Positions 7,668 to 16,891 of a stretch of 64,000 nt of DNA are shown one piece after another. The notes beneath the pieces are model-generated. The model saw nothing but the letters and a program-made list of their open reading frames with translations, was not told the DNA's origin and did no database searches. The DNA is from Kitasatospora acidiphila. Its GTDB lineage: Bacteria > Actinomycetota > Actinomycetes > Streptomycetales > Streptomycetaceae. The stretch is taken from NCBI RefSeq assembly GCF_006636205.1, contig NZ_VIGB01000003.1, positions 5,260,501 to 5,324,500 of the forward strand. The letters are read 5' to 3'. Position numbers and translations under genes: made by a program. Numbering within the stretch: position 1 is the first letter of the stretch; the number at the start of each line of letters is the position of its first letter.

Positions 7668-8861
7668 GTGGCGGTGGACGAGCGACTGCGCCGGGCCAGG
7701 CTGGCGCTGCTGGTCAGCTTCCTGCTGCAAGGCGTCACCTTCGCGCTGCTGGTCACCCGGATCCCGGGCATCCAGCGCCAGTACCACCTCGGCGACGGCA
7801 CCCTGACGGTGCTGCTGGCTGCGGTGCCGATCCTGGCCGGGGTCGGCTCGATCACCTCCGAACAGCTCGTCAAGCGCACCTCGGCCCGGGCCGTGCTGCG
7901 GGTGGTGCAGCCCACCCTCTGCCTCACCCTGGTCGCGGTCGGCCTCGGCAGCCGGCTGTGGAGCCTGGTGCTGGCGCTGGCCGCGTTCGGGCTGCTGGTC
8001 GGCGCGCTGGACGCCTCGATGAACATGCTCGGCGTCGGCCTGCAGCACCGCTACGGCCGGTCGATCATGATCGGCTTCCATGCCGCGTTCAGCCTCGGCG
8101 GCATCGTGGGCGCGTCGCTGGCCGGCGCCGGGGCGCACGTCCGCCTGCTGCTGCTGTTCGGCGTCACCATGGCGGTGCTGGTCCCGGCCGCGCTGGTGGT
8201 CGGCCGGTTCCTGGCCGGCCCAGGGGAGTTGGGCAGCGCCGTCCAGGAGGCCGCCGCGGCCGCCGCCCGCTCCATCCCGTGGCGCCCGCTGCTGCCGCTC
8301 TGCGCCGCCATGGCTTTCAGCTACATCGCCGACTCCTCGGTCTCCAACTGGAGCGCCAAGTACCTCACCGAGACTCTGAAGAGCGGTGACGGCCTGGGCG
8401 CCTTCGGCTACGGCGGCTACATGGTCGCGATGCTGCTCGGCCGCACCGTCGGCGACCGCGGGGTGCAGCGGTTCGGCGCGGCGGCGGTGGTGCGCTGCGG
8501 TGCCGTGGTGTCCGCGCTGGGCTTCGTGGTCGCCGCGCTGGCCCCGACGCCCTGGGTCGGCATCGCCGGCTTCACGGTGCTGGGGGCCGGGATCAGCGCG
8601 ATCGTCCCGCAGGTGTTCGCGGCCGGCGGCCGACTCTTCCCGGCCGACTCGGACGCCGCCGTGGCCCGGCTCAACCTCTTCAACTACGTGGGTTTCCTGG
8701 TCGGTTCGCCGCTGGTCGGCGCGATCAGCGGGGCGGCCGGCTTCCGCTGGGCGCTCTGCGCGCCGCTGCTGCTGGTGCTGGCGGTGCTGCCGCTCGGTGG
8801 GCACTTCGCGCCCGCCCGGCACCAGCAAGTAGCGTTGGATCATGCCGCGAGCCGAGTCTGA
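7668..8861 (+). CDS. MFS transporter
   Basis: The protein is 397 aa with about 12 predicted hydrophobic helices and an internal basic loop typical of the major facilitator superfamily. The N-terminus (LALLVSFLLQGVTFALLVTRIPGIQ) and the GYGGYMVAMLLGRTVGDR segment after the central loop resemble the sugar/drug-type MFS group. The GTG at 7668 is chosen because GGGGGAGG lies seven bases upstream. The longer frame from 7638 would place Gly-rich coding over that site. The gene overlaps the start of acuC by 20 bp, so the two are probably co-transcribed. The substrate cannot be inferred. Confidence 0.85.
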   Translation: MAVDERLRRARLALLVSFLLQGVTFALLVTRIPGIQRQYHLGDGTLTVLLAAVPILAGVGSITSEQLVKRTSARAVLRVVQPTLCLTLVAVGLGSRLWSLVLALAAFGLLVGALDASMNMLGVGLQHRYGRSIMIGFHAAFSLGGIVGASLAGAGAHVRLLLLFGVTMAVLVPAALVVGRFLAGPGELGSAVQEAAAAAARSIPWRPLLPLCAAMAFSYIADSSVSNWSAKYLTETLKSGDGLGAFGYGGYMVAMLLGRTVGDRGVQRFGAAAVVRCGAVVSALGFVVAALAPTPWVGIAGFTVLGAGISAIVPQVFAAGGRLFPADSDAAVARLNLFNYVGFLVGSPLVGAISGAAGFRWALCAPLLLVLAVLPLGGHFAPARHQQVALDHAASRV

Positions 8862-10039
8862 CCAGTCCTGCGCGCTTCGCCTGTTCTGGGACGAAGCCGA
8901 AACCGCCTACAAGTTCAGCGACCGGCACCCGATGGACCCGGTCCGCCTGGCGCTCACCATGCGCCTGGTGGAGTCCTTCGGCCTGACCGCCGCGTCCGGC
9001 GTCACGGTGACCGCGGCGCCGCCGGCCGGCGACTCCACCCTCGCCCTGGTGCACCGCCCGACTACCTGGCCGCCGTGCGCCGGGCCGCCGCCGACCCGGC
9101 CACCGCGGACGGGGCGTACGGCCTGGGCACCGAGGACAACCCGGTCTTCCCCGCCATCCACACCGCCTCCGCGCTGATCGCCGGCCAGTCGGTTGCCGCC
9201 GCCGAGGCGGTCTGGCAGGGCACCGCCCGGCACGCCGTCAACTTCGCCGGCGGCCTGCACCACGCGATGCCCGGCCGGGCGTCCGGCTTCTGCGTGTACA
9301 ACGACGCCGCCCTGGCCGTCGCCCGGCTGCTGGAGCTCGGCGCCGAGCGGGTCGCCTACGTGGACACCGACGTGCACCACGGCGACGGCGTGCAGCAGGC
9401 CTTCTGGGACGACCCGCGGGTGCTCACCATCTCGCTGCACGAGCACCCCGGCACGCTCTTCCCGCAGACCGGCTGGCCCACCGAGACCGGCGGCGAGGAC
9501 GCGCCGGGCCTGGCGGCCAACCTGCCGCTGCCGGCCGGCACCGCCGACGCGGGCTGGCTGCGCGCCTTCCACGCCTTCGTGCCCGAGCTGCTGGCCGCCT
9601 TCAAGCCGCAGGTGATCGTCAGCCAGCACGGCGCCGACACCCACCTGGAGGACCCGCTGGCCCATCTGCTGGTCACCGTGGACGCCCAGCGGGTGGTCGC
9701 CCAGAGCCTGCACGAACTGGCGCACCGGCACTGCGACGGCCGCTGGGTGGCGCTCGGCGGCGGCGGCTACGCGGTGGTGGACGTGGTGCCCAGAGCCTGG
9801 ACCCAGTTGGTCGCGATCGCCGCCGGCCGCCCGATCGACCCCAAGGCCGAGACCCCCGAGGAGTGGCGCGCCGAGGTCTACCGGCAAACCCGCGGCCCGG
9901 CCCCTTGCGGATGACGGACGGGGCCACCGGGGACTACCGGGACTTCGCCGAGGGCGGCTACGACCCCGCGGACCGCATCGACCAGGCGATCCTGGCCGCC
10001 CGCCGGGCGGTCTTCCCGCACCACGGCCTGCTGGCCTAG
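8842..10039 (+). pseudogene. acuC: Histone-deacetylase-family protein AcuC, with two single-base frameshifts
   Basis: This is an HDAC/acetoin-utilisation family member, a Zn-dependent deacetylase. In Bacillus AcuC deacetylates acetyl-CoA synthetase. Three frames together give one normal protein of about 400 aa. Frame 1 carries RLFWDEAETAYKFSDRHPMDPVRL up to LALVHRP. A lost C in the run at 9057-9059 would restore HRPDYLAAVRRAAADP in the second frame, which carries the active site (HAVNFAGGLHHAMPGRASGFCVYND, YVDTDVHHGDGVQ, GADTHLEDPL, GGGGY). A second lost C at 9901-9904 restores the tail LRMTDGATGDYRDFAEGGYDPADRIDQ, ending at 10039. All catalytic residues are present and no other decay is visible, so sequencing error is likelier than a true pseudogene. 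Confidence 0.85.
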
Positions 10040-10251
10040 TCTTCAGGCGGGGCACGGAGCGCAGCCGGAGTGCTACAGAGAGCCGATGCGCTACCTACTG
10101 CAACGGGCGCATCTCTGACCGTACAAGCAGTCGCCTTCTCCCCCTTCCCACTGGTACCACGCGCAACTACTCTGGGGATACGCGTGTGTCGGTCGAGTCA
10201 CCGGAGGGGAAGCCGGTGCCTTGCACACGGACAAGAGGGTCGGGTGAGGTC

Positions 10252-10461
10252 ATGAGTTCAGGCGAACGCCCCCTGCAAGAGGTCAACTTTCTGACCGTGG
10301 CGGAAGTCGCCTCGGTCATGAGGGTGTCCAAGATGACGGTCTACCGGTTGGTGCACAGCCAGGAGCTGCCCGCCATCCGGGTCGGCCGCTCCTTCCGAGT
10401 GCCCGAACAGGCGGTCCACGACTACCTCAAGGACTCCTATGTCGGGCGGCAGAGCGCCTGA
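10252..10461 (+). CDS. Small excisionase-like (MerR-type wHTH) DNA-binding protein
   Basis: The protein is 69 aa and almost wholly one helix-turn-helix 17/excisionase domain: LTVAEVASVMRVSKMTVYRLVHSQELPAIRVGRSFRVPEQAVHDYL. The family includes BldC-like and XisA-type small regulators. From memory this matches the conserved streptomycete protein located near the bldN-hem region, sometimes named bdtA. I leave the symbol blank because that cannot be checked here. The ATG at 10252 follows GTGAGG. The gene is followed 122 bp later by the bS22 gene. No phage genes are nearby, so it is more likely a chromosomal regulator than a true excisionase. Confidence 0.85.
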   Translation: MSSGERPLQEVNFLTVAEVASVMRVSKMTVYRLVHSQELPAIRVGRSFRVPEQAVHDYLKDSYVGRQSA

Positions 10462-10583
10462 TCGCCACGACTGGTTGGCCCCGATTTAATCCGGGGCCTC
10501 GCCAGACGGTAGGCTAGGCCCTCCGTCAGTCGTATGGACTCCGTCTCTCACGGGCGGGAGTCTCAGTGAGCGAGGGTTGTTCC

Positions 10584-10682
10584 GTGGGCTCTGTCATCAA
10601 GAAGCGTCGCAAGCGTATGGCCAAGAAGAAGCACCGCAAGCTTCTGAAGCGGACCCGCGTTCAGCGTCGCAACAAGAAGTAA
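10584..10682 (+). CDS. Ribosomal protein bS22-like (AURKAIP1/COX24 domain), 32 aa
   Basis: This 32-residue protein from the GTG at 10584 is extremely basic (MGSVIKKRRKRMAKKKHRK, then LLKRTRVQRRNKK). It matches the AURKAIP1/COX24-domain family, identified in mycobacterial ribosomes as bS22. It probably binds rRNA near the decoding region of the 30S subunit. It is preceded by GAGGGTTGTTCC at a workable spacing and stands between the excisionase-like gene and the SDR gene. It is too short for most gene callers but is strongly conserved among actinobacteria. Confidence 0.88.
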   Translation: MGSVIKKRRKRMAKKKHRKLLKRTRVQRRNKK

Positions 10683-10815
10683 CACCTGCGGAGCTCGCTC
10701 CAGGTGCCCGCTGCCCGTCCCGGCCCACCGCCGAGGCGGGCAGCGCTCGTTTCGCCACCTCGACGCGGTACGGTGCAACCACGGGCGGCGGCGAGGCAGA
10801 GGGGCGGCGGACAGG

Positions 10816-11910
10816 GTGGGCAAGGTGGTGCTGGTCACCGGAGTGGCCCGGCAGCTCGGCGCCCGGTTCGCCGAGCGGATCCGCCGCGAGCCCGGGGTCG
10901 ACCTGGTGGTCGGCGTGGACGTGCTGCCCTCGGACCTTGCGGCCGCGCCAGCGCCCGCCGACCCGCCGCTCGCGCCCTACGTCTTCAGCCGGGTCGACCT
11001 GCGCCGCCCGGCGATCGCCCAGGTGCTGGCCGAGCACGCCGTGGACACCGTGGTCCACCTCAACGTCAGCGGCACCAACCCCAGTGCGGTCGGCCGGGCC
11101 ACGGTCAAGGAGATCAACGTCATCGGCAGCATGCAGCTGTTCGCCGCCTGCCAGCAGTCCGCGCTGGTCCGCCGCCTGGTGGTGAAGTCCACCACCGCGG
11201 TCTACGGCGCCACCTCCCGCGACCCCGCGGTCTTCGCCGAACGGACCCAGCCCAAGACCCTGCCGACCGGCGGATTCGCCAAGGACGCCGCCGAAGTCGA
11301 GGGCTATGTGCGCTCCTTCGCCCGCCGCCGCCCCGACGTGGCGGTCACCGTGCTGCGGTTCGCCAACCTGGTCGGCCCGGGCGCCGACACCCCGCTCGCC
11401 GAGTACTTCACGCTGCCGGTGCTGCCGACCGTGCTCGGCCGCGACCCCCGGCTGCAGTTCGTGCACATGGACGACGCGGTGGAGGTGCTGCGGCTGGCCG
11501 CGCTGGAGCCCGCCCCCGGCTCGCCGGACCAGCCGGTCGACCGCCGCGGCACCTTCAACGTGGCCGGCGACGGGGTGCTGCTGCTCACCCAGTGCGCCCG
11601 CCGGCTCGGCCGCCCCACCCTGCCGATGCTCCGCCCGGCGCTCGGCTGGGCGGCGGCCCTGGCCCGGCAGACCCGGCTGGTCGACTTCGCCCCCGAGCAG
11701 CTGGAGCTGCTGACGCACGGCAGGGTGGTGGACACCACCGCGCTGCACGAAGTCTTCGGCTATCGCCCCGCGTTCAGCACCCCCGAGGCCTTCGCCGACT
11801 TCGTCGCAGGCAGCTCCGGGGGGCCGCTGCCGCCGGAGCGGCTGGTGGCGCTCGCCGACCGGCTCGGCGGCCTGCTGACCCGTGACCGCCTTGTGGACGA
11901 CAGGAGCTGA
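10816..11910 (+). CDS. NAD-dependent epimerase/dehydratase (extended SDR)
   Basis: The protein is 364 aa from the GTG at 10816. It has an N-terminal Rossmann fold with a modified glycine motif (VLVTGVARQLGARFAERI) and the extended-SDR pattern VVHLNVSGTNPSAVGRATVKEINVIGSMQLFAACQQS. The usual YxxxK active-site pair is not obvious: the strand after VVKSTTAVYGA lacks a clear Tyr-x3-Lys, though FAKDAAEVEGYVRSFARRRP may carry the equivalent helix. The substrate is unknown. It lies 7 bp upstream of the acyltransferase gene, so the two are probably expressed together in lipid or envelope metabolism (inference). Confidence 0.8.
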   Translation: MGKVVLVTGVARQLGARFAERIRREPGVDLVVGVDVLPSDLAAAPAPADPPLAPYVFSRVDLRRPAIAQVLAEHAVDTVVHLNVSGTNPSAVGRATVKEINVIGSMQLFAACQQSALVRRLVVKSTTAVYGATSRDPAVFAERTQPKTLPTGGFAKDAAEVEGYVRSFARRRPDVAVTVLRFANLVGPGADTPLAEYFTLPVLPTVLGRDPRLQFVHMDDAVEVLRLAALEPAPGSPDQPVDRRGTFNVAGDGVLLLTQCARRLGRPTLPMLRPALGWAAALARQTRLVDFAPEQLELLTHGRVVDTTALHEVFGYRPAFSTPEAFADFVAGSSGGPLPPERLVALADRLGGLLTRDRLVDDRS

Positions 11911-11917
11911 GGTTGCC

Positions 11918-12946
11918 ATGACCGCCGCCCGCGACGAGCAGAGCAGCACGGGGACCGGGGCCCGGGTGATCCCGATCGAGTCCGCGCCGAGCTGGACCGG
12001 CTCGGCCGGTCCCGACCAGGGCCAGGGCCTGGCCGACCGCCTGGCCGGCTCGCTGGGCTCCCTGCTGGCCGGCCGGGCCGGCGCCGCCGCCGAGTCGCTG
12101 CTCGGCAAGGGCTGGGAGGAGCGCGCCGCCGCCGGGCTCGGCTTCCTGCGCCGCCGGATCACCGGCGACTACGAGGTGGACGAGTTCGGCTTCGACCGGG
12201 AGCTGACCGAAGAGGTGTTCCTCGGCGCGCTGCGCCCGCTGGCCGAGAAGTACTTCCGGATCGAGGTGCGCGGCACCGAGCACCTCCCGGCCGAGGGCGG
12301 TGCGCTGGTGGTGGCCAACCACTCCGGGGTGCTGCCGCTGGACGCGCTGATGACCCAGGTGGCGATCCACGACCACACCCCGGGCCGGCGGCACCTGCGG
12401 ATGCTCGCCGCAGACCTGGTCTTCATGCTGCCGGTGGTCGGCGAGCTGGCCCGCAAGGCCGGGCACACCCTGGCCTGCAACGAGGACGCCCAGGCGCTGC
12501 TGGAGCGCGGCGAGGTGGTCGGGGTCTGGCCGGAGGGCTTCAAGGGCATCGGCAAGCCGTTCAGCGAGCGGTACAAGCTGCAGCGGTTCGGCCGTGGCGG
12601 CTTCGTGGCCTCGGCGCTGCGGGCCCAGGTGCCGATCGTGCCCTGCTCCATCGTCGGGGCCGAGGAGACCTATCCGATGCTGGGCAACGCCAAGACGCTG
12701 GCCCGGCTGCTCGGTCTGCCGTACCTGCCGATCACCCCGACCTTCCCCTGGCTGGGACCGCTGGGCGCGATCCCGCTGCCCACCAAGTGGACGATCCAGT
12801 TCGGCGAGCCGATCCCGACCGACCGCTACGCCCCCGAGGCGGCCGAGGATCCGATGCTGGTCTTCAACCTCACCGACGAAGTCCGGGAGACCATCCAGCA
12901 CACCCTCTACCGGCTGCTGGTGGAGCGCCGGTCGGTGTTCTTCTAG
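11918..12946 (+). CDS. PlsC-family 1-acylglycerol-3-phosphate acyltransferase
   Basis: The protein is 342 aa. A non-conserved N-terminal section of about 95 residues precedes the LPLAT domain with the catalytic NHSGVLPLD box (H-x4-D, about residue 135) and the PEGFKGIGKPF motif (about 205-215). PIVPCSIVGAEETYP is also typical. The family acylates lysophosphatidate or related lysophospholipids at the membrane. The start at 11918 is preferred over 11882 because it falls just after the SDR stop codon with AGGAG and GAGG upstream. The stop codon lies inside a short tandem-repeat array (12945-13010). Confidence 0.85.
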   Translation: MTAARDEQSSTGTGARVIPIESAPSWTGSAGPDQGQGLADRLAGSLGSLLAGRAGAAAESLLGKGWEERAAAGLGFLRRRITGDYEVDEFGFDRELTEEVFLGALRPLAEKYFRIEVRGTEHLPAEGGALVVANHSGVLPLDALMTQVAIHDHTPGRRHLRMLAADLVFMLPVVGELARKAGHTLACNEDAQALLERGEVVGVWPEGFKGIGKPFSERYKLQRFGRGGFVASALRAQVPIVPCSIVGAEETYPMLGNAKTLARLLGLPYLPITPTFPWLGPLGAIPLPTKWTIQFGEPIPTDRYAPEAAEDPMLVFNLTDEVRETIQHTLYRLLVERRSVFF

Positions 12947-13010
12947 CGCTGGGGCCTTTCAGCGCTGGGGCCTTCCAGCGCCTTCAAGCGCTGGAGTTTT
13001 TCAGCGCCGG
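12945..13010. repeat. Degenerate 16-bp tandem repeats (AGCGCTGGGGCCTTTC)
   Basis: Units start at 12945, 12961, 12977 (shortened to 10 bp), 12987 and 13003. The first is AGCGCTGGGGCCTTTC and the second AGCGCTGGGGCCTTCC. The fourth is more diverged, with a T run. Each unit begins with the self-complementary AGCGCT/AGCGCC, so the array can also fold. It begins on the plsC stop codon and lies in the 139-bp convergent gap before rsbN, so it may act as a terminator. Confidence 0.7.
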
Positions 13011-13085
13011 AGCCCCCGGCCTTGCCTCCGATGCCGGTGGGCCGCCGCCGATCTGCGCGACGGCCCACCAACTGCCAAGCAGGGC

Positions 13086-14321
13086 TCAGCCCTTGTCGCC
13101 CAGCCCCAAGCCGGGCAGCAGGCCCGGGATCAGCGGCGGCAGGTTGAGCGCCTGGCCGACCCCGGCCGGGCTGCCGCTCGGGGCGGCCGGCGAGGCCGCC
13201 GGCGTGTCGGTCGGGCCGGCCTGGCCGCTCTGGTCGCTCGGGGCCCCGCCGCCGGCGGGCGCCGGCGAGGCGGCAGGGGAGGCGTTGGTGCCGGTCAACG
13301 TGCCGGTCAGCCCGCTGACCAGGCCGCCGACCGGGTTGCCGCCCGAGGAGGACAGCAGGCCCTGGCCGGCCGCCGGGGAGCCGCCGCCGGGCCGGGTGGC
13401 ACCGGCCGACTGGCCAGGGCCGCTGCCCTGGGACGGGTCGTCCTGGCGGGCGCCGGAGGCCGGGCCGCCGGGGGTGGTCGAGCTCGCGCTGCCGCCGGCG
13501 CCGGGCGTGACCGGGTGCCCGGTGGCCGAGTCGTGCTGCAGCGGGCCGACCTCCTGGTTGAGGTCGCCGAAGAGCTGGTCCATCTGGCCGGCCACCGGGG
13601 TCAGTTGGGTGGGCAGATGGGACTGCAGGGCGTTCCAGTGGTCGTCCTGCGTCTGGGTGAAGGCGGCCAGCTTGCGCAGCGGGTCGAGCGAGCCGTTCGC
13701 CCGGTAGACCGAGCGGAGCAGGTCGCGGCCCTTGGCGGCCTCCGCGTGCATGTCCCGCAGCGCGGAGTTGAGCCGGTTGACCGTGTCGGGGCTCAGGCCG
13801 TCGACGGGGGTGCGGCCGACCAGGCCGCGGGCCTCGGCCAGCCGGGTGGAGGCCTGGTCGAGCAGCAGGGCGCCGCGCTCGGCGTCATTGTCGGCCAAGT
13901 CCAGCCGCAGGCCCTCCAGATGGCGCTTCATGCCGTACAGCGGATCGCCCGGTAGCGCGTCGGAGCTGGCGGCGGCCACCCCCGCGAGGCTGCCCACCGT
14001 CACTCCCGCGATCATCCCGGTGATGGCGAACCGGCGGCCCCAGCGGCGCCGGGTCAGTCGGTCGAGCCGCCGGTGGTCCCGCTGGCGCGGCACCGTGGCC
14101 AGGCCGCCGCCGACGGTCTGCTCGAACGCGGCCATCAGCCGGGCTCGTTGCACCACCCGCACCTCTGGGTCCAGACCGGGCACGGAGAGGGCGCTGAGCG
14201 CCGTCGCGGTGTCGAGCAGGTCACCCATGGGTGCGCCACTCGCGGCCTGTCCTGTCCGGTGGGCCTCCAGCGCCTCGGCGAAGGCCTTCGCCCGCCGGTG
14301 CTCCAGCACATTTGCCGTCAC
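13086..14321 (-). CDS. rsbN: Anti-sigma factor RsbN-like (DUF5667), partner of BldN
   Basis: The protein is 411 aa. A cytoplasmic N-terminal region of about 105 residues (NVLEHRRAKAFAEALEAH) is followed by one membrane segment (FAITGMIAGVTVGSLAGVAAASS, about 115-137), the DUF5667 motif DALPGDPLYGMKRHLEGLRLDLA, and a Pro/Ala/Gly/Ser-rich extracytoplasmic tail. RsbN binds and holds the sigma factor BldN until aerial growth. The GTG at 14321 has GGGAGG eight bases upstream, and upstream residues read as Arg/Pro-rich non-family sequence. The gene lies 239 bp downstream of bldN on the same strand, the arrangement known from Streptomyces. That gap could hold a separate promoter. Family assignment rests on domain and synteny. 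Confidence 0.88.
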   Translation of the reverse strand: MTANVLEHRRAKAFAEALEAHRTGQAASGAPMGDLLDTATALSALSVPGLDPEVRVVQRARLMAAFEQTVGGGLATVPRQRDHRRLDRLTRRRWGRRFAITGMIAGVTVGSLAGVAAASSDALPGDPLYGMKRHLEGLRLDLADNDAERGALLLDQASTRLAEARGLVGRTPVDGLSPDTVNRLNSALRDMHAEAAKGRDLLRSVYRANGSLDPLRKLAAFTQTQDDHWNALQSHLPTQLTPVAGQMDQLFGDLNQEVGPLQHDSATGHPVTPGAGGSASSTTPGGPASGARQDDPSQGSGPGQSAGATRPGGGSPAAGQGLLSSSGGNPVGGLVSGLTGTLTGTNASPAASPAPAGGGAPSDQSGQAGPTDTPAASPAAPSGSPAGVGQALNLPPLIPGLLPGLGLGDKG

Positions 14322-14560
14322 GGGCCACACCTCCCTTCGTCGTTGTCGACTCCCCGGCCTGCCGGACGGTTGCCACGGCTGGCCAAATCCACTCCTTCGG
14401 GTGATGGCATGCGGCTCCACTTGACCGCGCGTCCCGAGGGGGTTTGCACGCTGGGCAACGAGCGGTACAGGGAGTCGGTTACGCACGAGTGATCATGTGA
14501 CCGCATTCTCACCCGGACGTGTGGGAACCGTTTCCGAGGTGACTCTCCCGCACCGCCGGC

Positions 14561-15433
14561 TCAGCGGGCGTCCGGTGGCAGCAGCCGGGCCAGGGTGCGC
14601 ACCGCGCGGTACTGCAGGGTCTTGATGGCGCCCTCGTTCTTGCCCATGATCCGGGCGGTCTCGGCCACCGACAGCCCCTGCAGGAACCGCAGGGTGACGC
14701 ACTCCTGCTGCTGCGGATTGAGCCGGCGCACCGCATCCAGCAGGGCCGCGTTGGAGAGCGACTCCAATACCGAGTCCTCCGGGCTGCGTTCGCACTCGTT
14801 GGAGTCGAGCATCTCGCCGGTGGTGACCTCCAGCCGGAACCGGCTGGACTTGAAGTGGTCGGCGACCAGGTTGCGGGCGATGGTCACCAGCCAGGCGCCG
14901 AAGTCCCGGCCCTGCCAGGTGAAGGTGCCGATCCGGCGCAGCGCGCGCAGGAAGGTCTCGCTGGTGAGGTCCTCGGCCGTGGCCCGGCTGCCGACCCGGT
15001 AGTAGATGTAGCGGTAGACCGTGTCGCAGTAGTGGTCGTAGAGCCGGCCGAAGGCCTCGCTCTCGCCGGCCTGGGCGCGCTCGACCAGTTCCATGATCGG
15101 GTTCGGCTCGGCCTCGGTGCCCTGCTGCGGCAGCGAGCGGGAGCGGCCCCGGGCACCGGTGGAGCCCGGCAGCTGCCCGGTCCTGACCCGGGCGGCCGCC
15201 CCGGTGGCGGTGGAGCGCAGCGCCGACTGGGCCGGCAGCGGAACGCCGACCGGGACCAACTGCGGTGCCGTCGGCAGCAGCTGACTCTGCACCAGGGTGC
15301 GCAGCAGGCGCAGGCTGCGCAGCGCGGCCAGTGACGGTGAAGGGAGCGCGACGGCCGACAGGGCCCGGCTCGCGGCGACGGAGGCCGACGGGCAGGAGGG
15401 AGCAGGCGCGTCGTTCCGGGCGGATGGGTACAC
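14561..15433 (-). CDS. bldN: ECF sigma factor BldN (developmental), with N-terminal pro-sequence
   Basis: The protein is 290 aa from the GTG at 15433 (GGGAG six bases upstream). Sigma region 2 (ELVERAQAGESEAFGRLYDHYCDTVYRYIYYRVGSRATAEDLTSETFLRALR) and region 4 (RLNPQQQECVTLRFLQGLSVAETARIMGKNEGAIKTLQYRAVRTLARLL) are complete. Before them lies an unusual Ala/Ser/Pro-rich extension of more than 100 residues. In Streptomyces BldN is made as a precursor with such an extension, which is removed. BldN directs transcription of chaplin and rodlin genes and bldM. Rodlin and chaplin genes lie 8-12 kb away in this window, and rsbN lies directly downstream. Confidence 0.93.
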   Translation of the reverse strand: MYPSARNDAPAPSCPSASVAASRALSAVALPSPSLAALRSLRLLRTLVQSQLLPTAPQLVPVGVPLPAQSALRSTATGAAARVRTGQLPGSTGARGRSRSLPQQGTEAEPNPIMELVERAQAGESEAFGRLYDHYCDTVYRYIYYRVGSRATAEDLTSETFLRALRRIGTFTWQGRDFGAWLVTIARNLVADHFKSSRFRLEVTTGEMLDSNECERSPEDSVLESLSNAALLDAVRRLNPQQQECVTLRFLQGLSVAETARIMGKNEGAIKTLQYRAVRTLARLLPPDAR

Positions 15434-15863
15434 GGGACTCCCAGAGGCAGAACTGTGGACGGAACACGAATCACGGAGCACGGATCACCTCCGCCTGCGC
15501 GGAGAGCACGTCACCCTGTCGGGGGTCACCTGGGGTGGACGTGCACCCAGGAGAGAATAACGCTTTGTGCAATGACAGCTACACCGTGTGGCCGAAGTGG
15601 TCGATAGGGATCCACTTCGCGTGGTATATGACCCGAAACTGACCGGTTGCATCGCCGAGTTGCGTCGGATTGGTGATCGCTTGGCGGCTGACTGTGACCG
15701 ATTTCTTGGCGAGCCGGGCGGGTTCCCGGTCGACGGACCCGCCAACCCCGGACTTTGCGGGGCGTTCGAACGATCAGATCCGGTCAGCGCGCGCGACGGG
15801 CCGAGGGCGCGTCAGTTCGCGCGCGCCGCACCGGCGCCGCCTCCGGAGGAGCGGATCAGCGGC
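15434..15863. promoter_or_regulatory. 430-bp intergenic region upstream of bldN
   Basis: There is no convincing gene here. It holds the promoter and leader of bldN (reverse strand) and the 3' end of the HAD gene. Base composition is clearly less GC-rich around 15550-15700. TCACCC (15511-15516) and GGGTCA (15523-15528) match the two halves of the published BldD consensus but with 6 bp between them instead of 1, so this is only suggestive. A long upstream region fits a developmentally controlled gene. Confidence 0.5.
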
Positions 15864-16841
15864 TCAGCGGCGCCGACGGCGCAGCGCCGCCATGCCGGCC
15901 ACCGCCGCACCGGCCAGCACCCCGGCGCCGATCGCGGCCGGCACCCCGATCCGGGCCGCCTTGCGCCCGGTCCTGAAGTCCTGCACCCGCCAGCCGTGCG
16001 CCCGGGCGTACTTGCGCAGCCGCCCGTCGGGGTTGACCACGAAGGGGTGCCCGACCTGCGAGAGCATCGGGATGTCGTTGGCGGAGTCGCTGTAGGCGGC
16101 GCACCGGCCGAGGTCCAGCTGCTCCCGCCGGGCCAGCGCCAGCACCGCCTCGGCCTTGGCCGGGCCGTGCAGCATCTCGCCGACCAGCCGGCCGGTGTAC
16201 TTGCCGTCCACCACCTCGGAGACGGTGCCCAGCGCCCCGGTCATGCCGAGCCGGCGGGCGATGATCCGGGCCACCTCCACCGGCGCCGCGGTCACCAGCC
16301 AGACCCGCTGCCCGGCGTCCAGGTGCATCTGCACCAGCGCCCGGGTGCCCGGCCAGACCTTGGCGGCCACGATGTCCTCGAAGATCTCCTCGCAGATCGC
16401 CTCCAGATCGGCGGTCCGCTTGCCGGCCACCAGCGACAGCGCGGTGCTCTGGGCGTCGGCGATGTGGTCCGGGTCCTCGGCGCCGCGCAGCCGGAACCAG
16501 GCCTGCTGCCAGGCGAACCGGGCCACGTCGCGGCGGTTGAAGAAGTCGCGGCGGTAGAGGCCGACACCGAGGTAGAAGACGGCGGCGCCCTGCAGGATCG
16601 TGTTGTCGCAGTCGAAGAAGGCGGCGCCGTGCGGGTGGTCCACCGGCGGGCCCGCGGGCTGCTCCTCGGTCGCCTCGGGGGCGGCGGTCTGGGCCGCCTG
16701 GCCGCCGTCGGGCGCGGGGCGGGTCTCGCGCAGCGCCCGCTCGGCCGCATCGGCGGCGGCCTCGCCTGCCAGAGCGGCCCGCTCGGAGGGGGAACGCCTA
16801 GTCTGGGTGAGCCTTCGCAGCGCGGCCATGGCACCGAGCAT
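15864..16841 (-). CDS. HAD-superfamily subfamily IB phosphatase with C-terminal membrane segment
   Basis: The protein is about 325 aa. HAD motif I is FFDCDNTI (Asp-x-Asp nucleophile pair), motif II is WLVTAAP, and motif IV is AAYSDSANDIPML, the layout of SerB-like/HAD-IB hydrolases. The cap region covers YRRDFFNRRDVARFAWQQAW. The C-terminus has a glycine/alanine-rich hydrophobic helix (VPAAIGAGVLAGAAVAGMAAL) and an all-Arg end, implying membrane attachment. The substrate is unknown; phosphoserine-type or lysophospholipid phosphates are possible. The start is uncertain: ATG at 16841 or 16829 are both free of a good ribosome site, and the longer frame to 16901 would overlap the divergent gene. 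Confidence 0.83.
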   Translation of the reverse strand: MLGAMAALRRLTQTRRSPSERAALAGEAAADAAERALRETRPAPDGGQAAQTAAPEATEEQPAGPPVDHPHGAAFFDCDNTILQGAAVFYLGVGLYRRDFFNRRDVARFAWQQAWFRLRGAEDPDHIADAQSTALSLVAGKRTADLEAICEEIFEDIVAAKVWPGTRALVQMHLDAGQRVWLVTAAPVEVARIIARRLGMTGALGTVSEVVDGKYTGRLVGEMLHGPAKAEAVLALARREQLDLGRCAAYSDSANDIPMLSQVGHPFVVNPDGRLRKYARAHGWRVQDFRTGRKAARIGVPAAIGAGVLAGAAVAGMAALRRRRR

Positions 16842-16891
16842 AGCCAGCCCGGGCGGCTCCCGGCTGACCGGTGGCGGCGCACAATGGCCTG

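Noticed and set aside
10252..10461. Excisionase as evidence of a prophage or integrated plasmid
   Set aside because: There is no integrase, attachment repeat or phage gene nearby, and the surrounding genes are conserved chromosomal ones.
15511..15528. BldD-box upstream of bldN
   Set aside because: The half-sites match but are separated by 6 bp rather than 1, so it does not fit the published consensus. It is kept only as a note in the regulatory feature.
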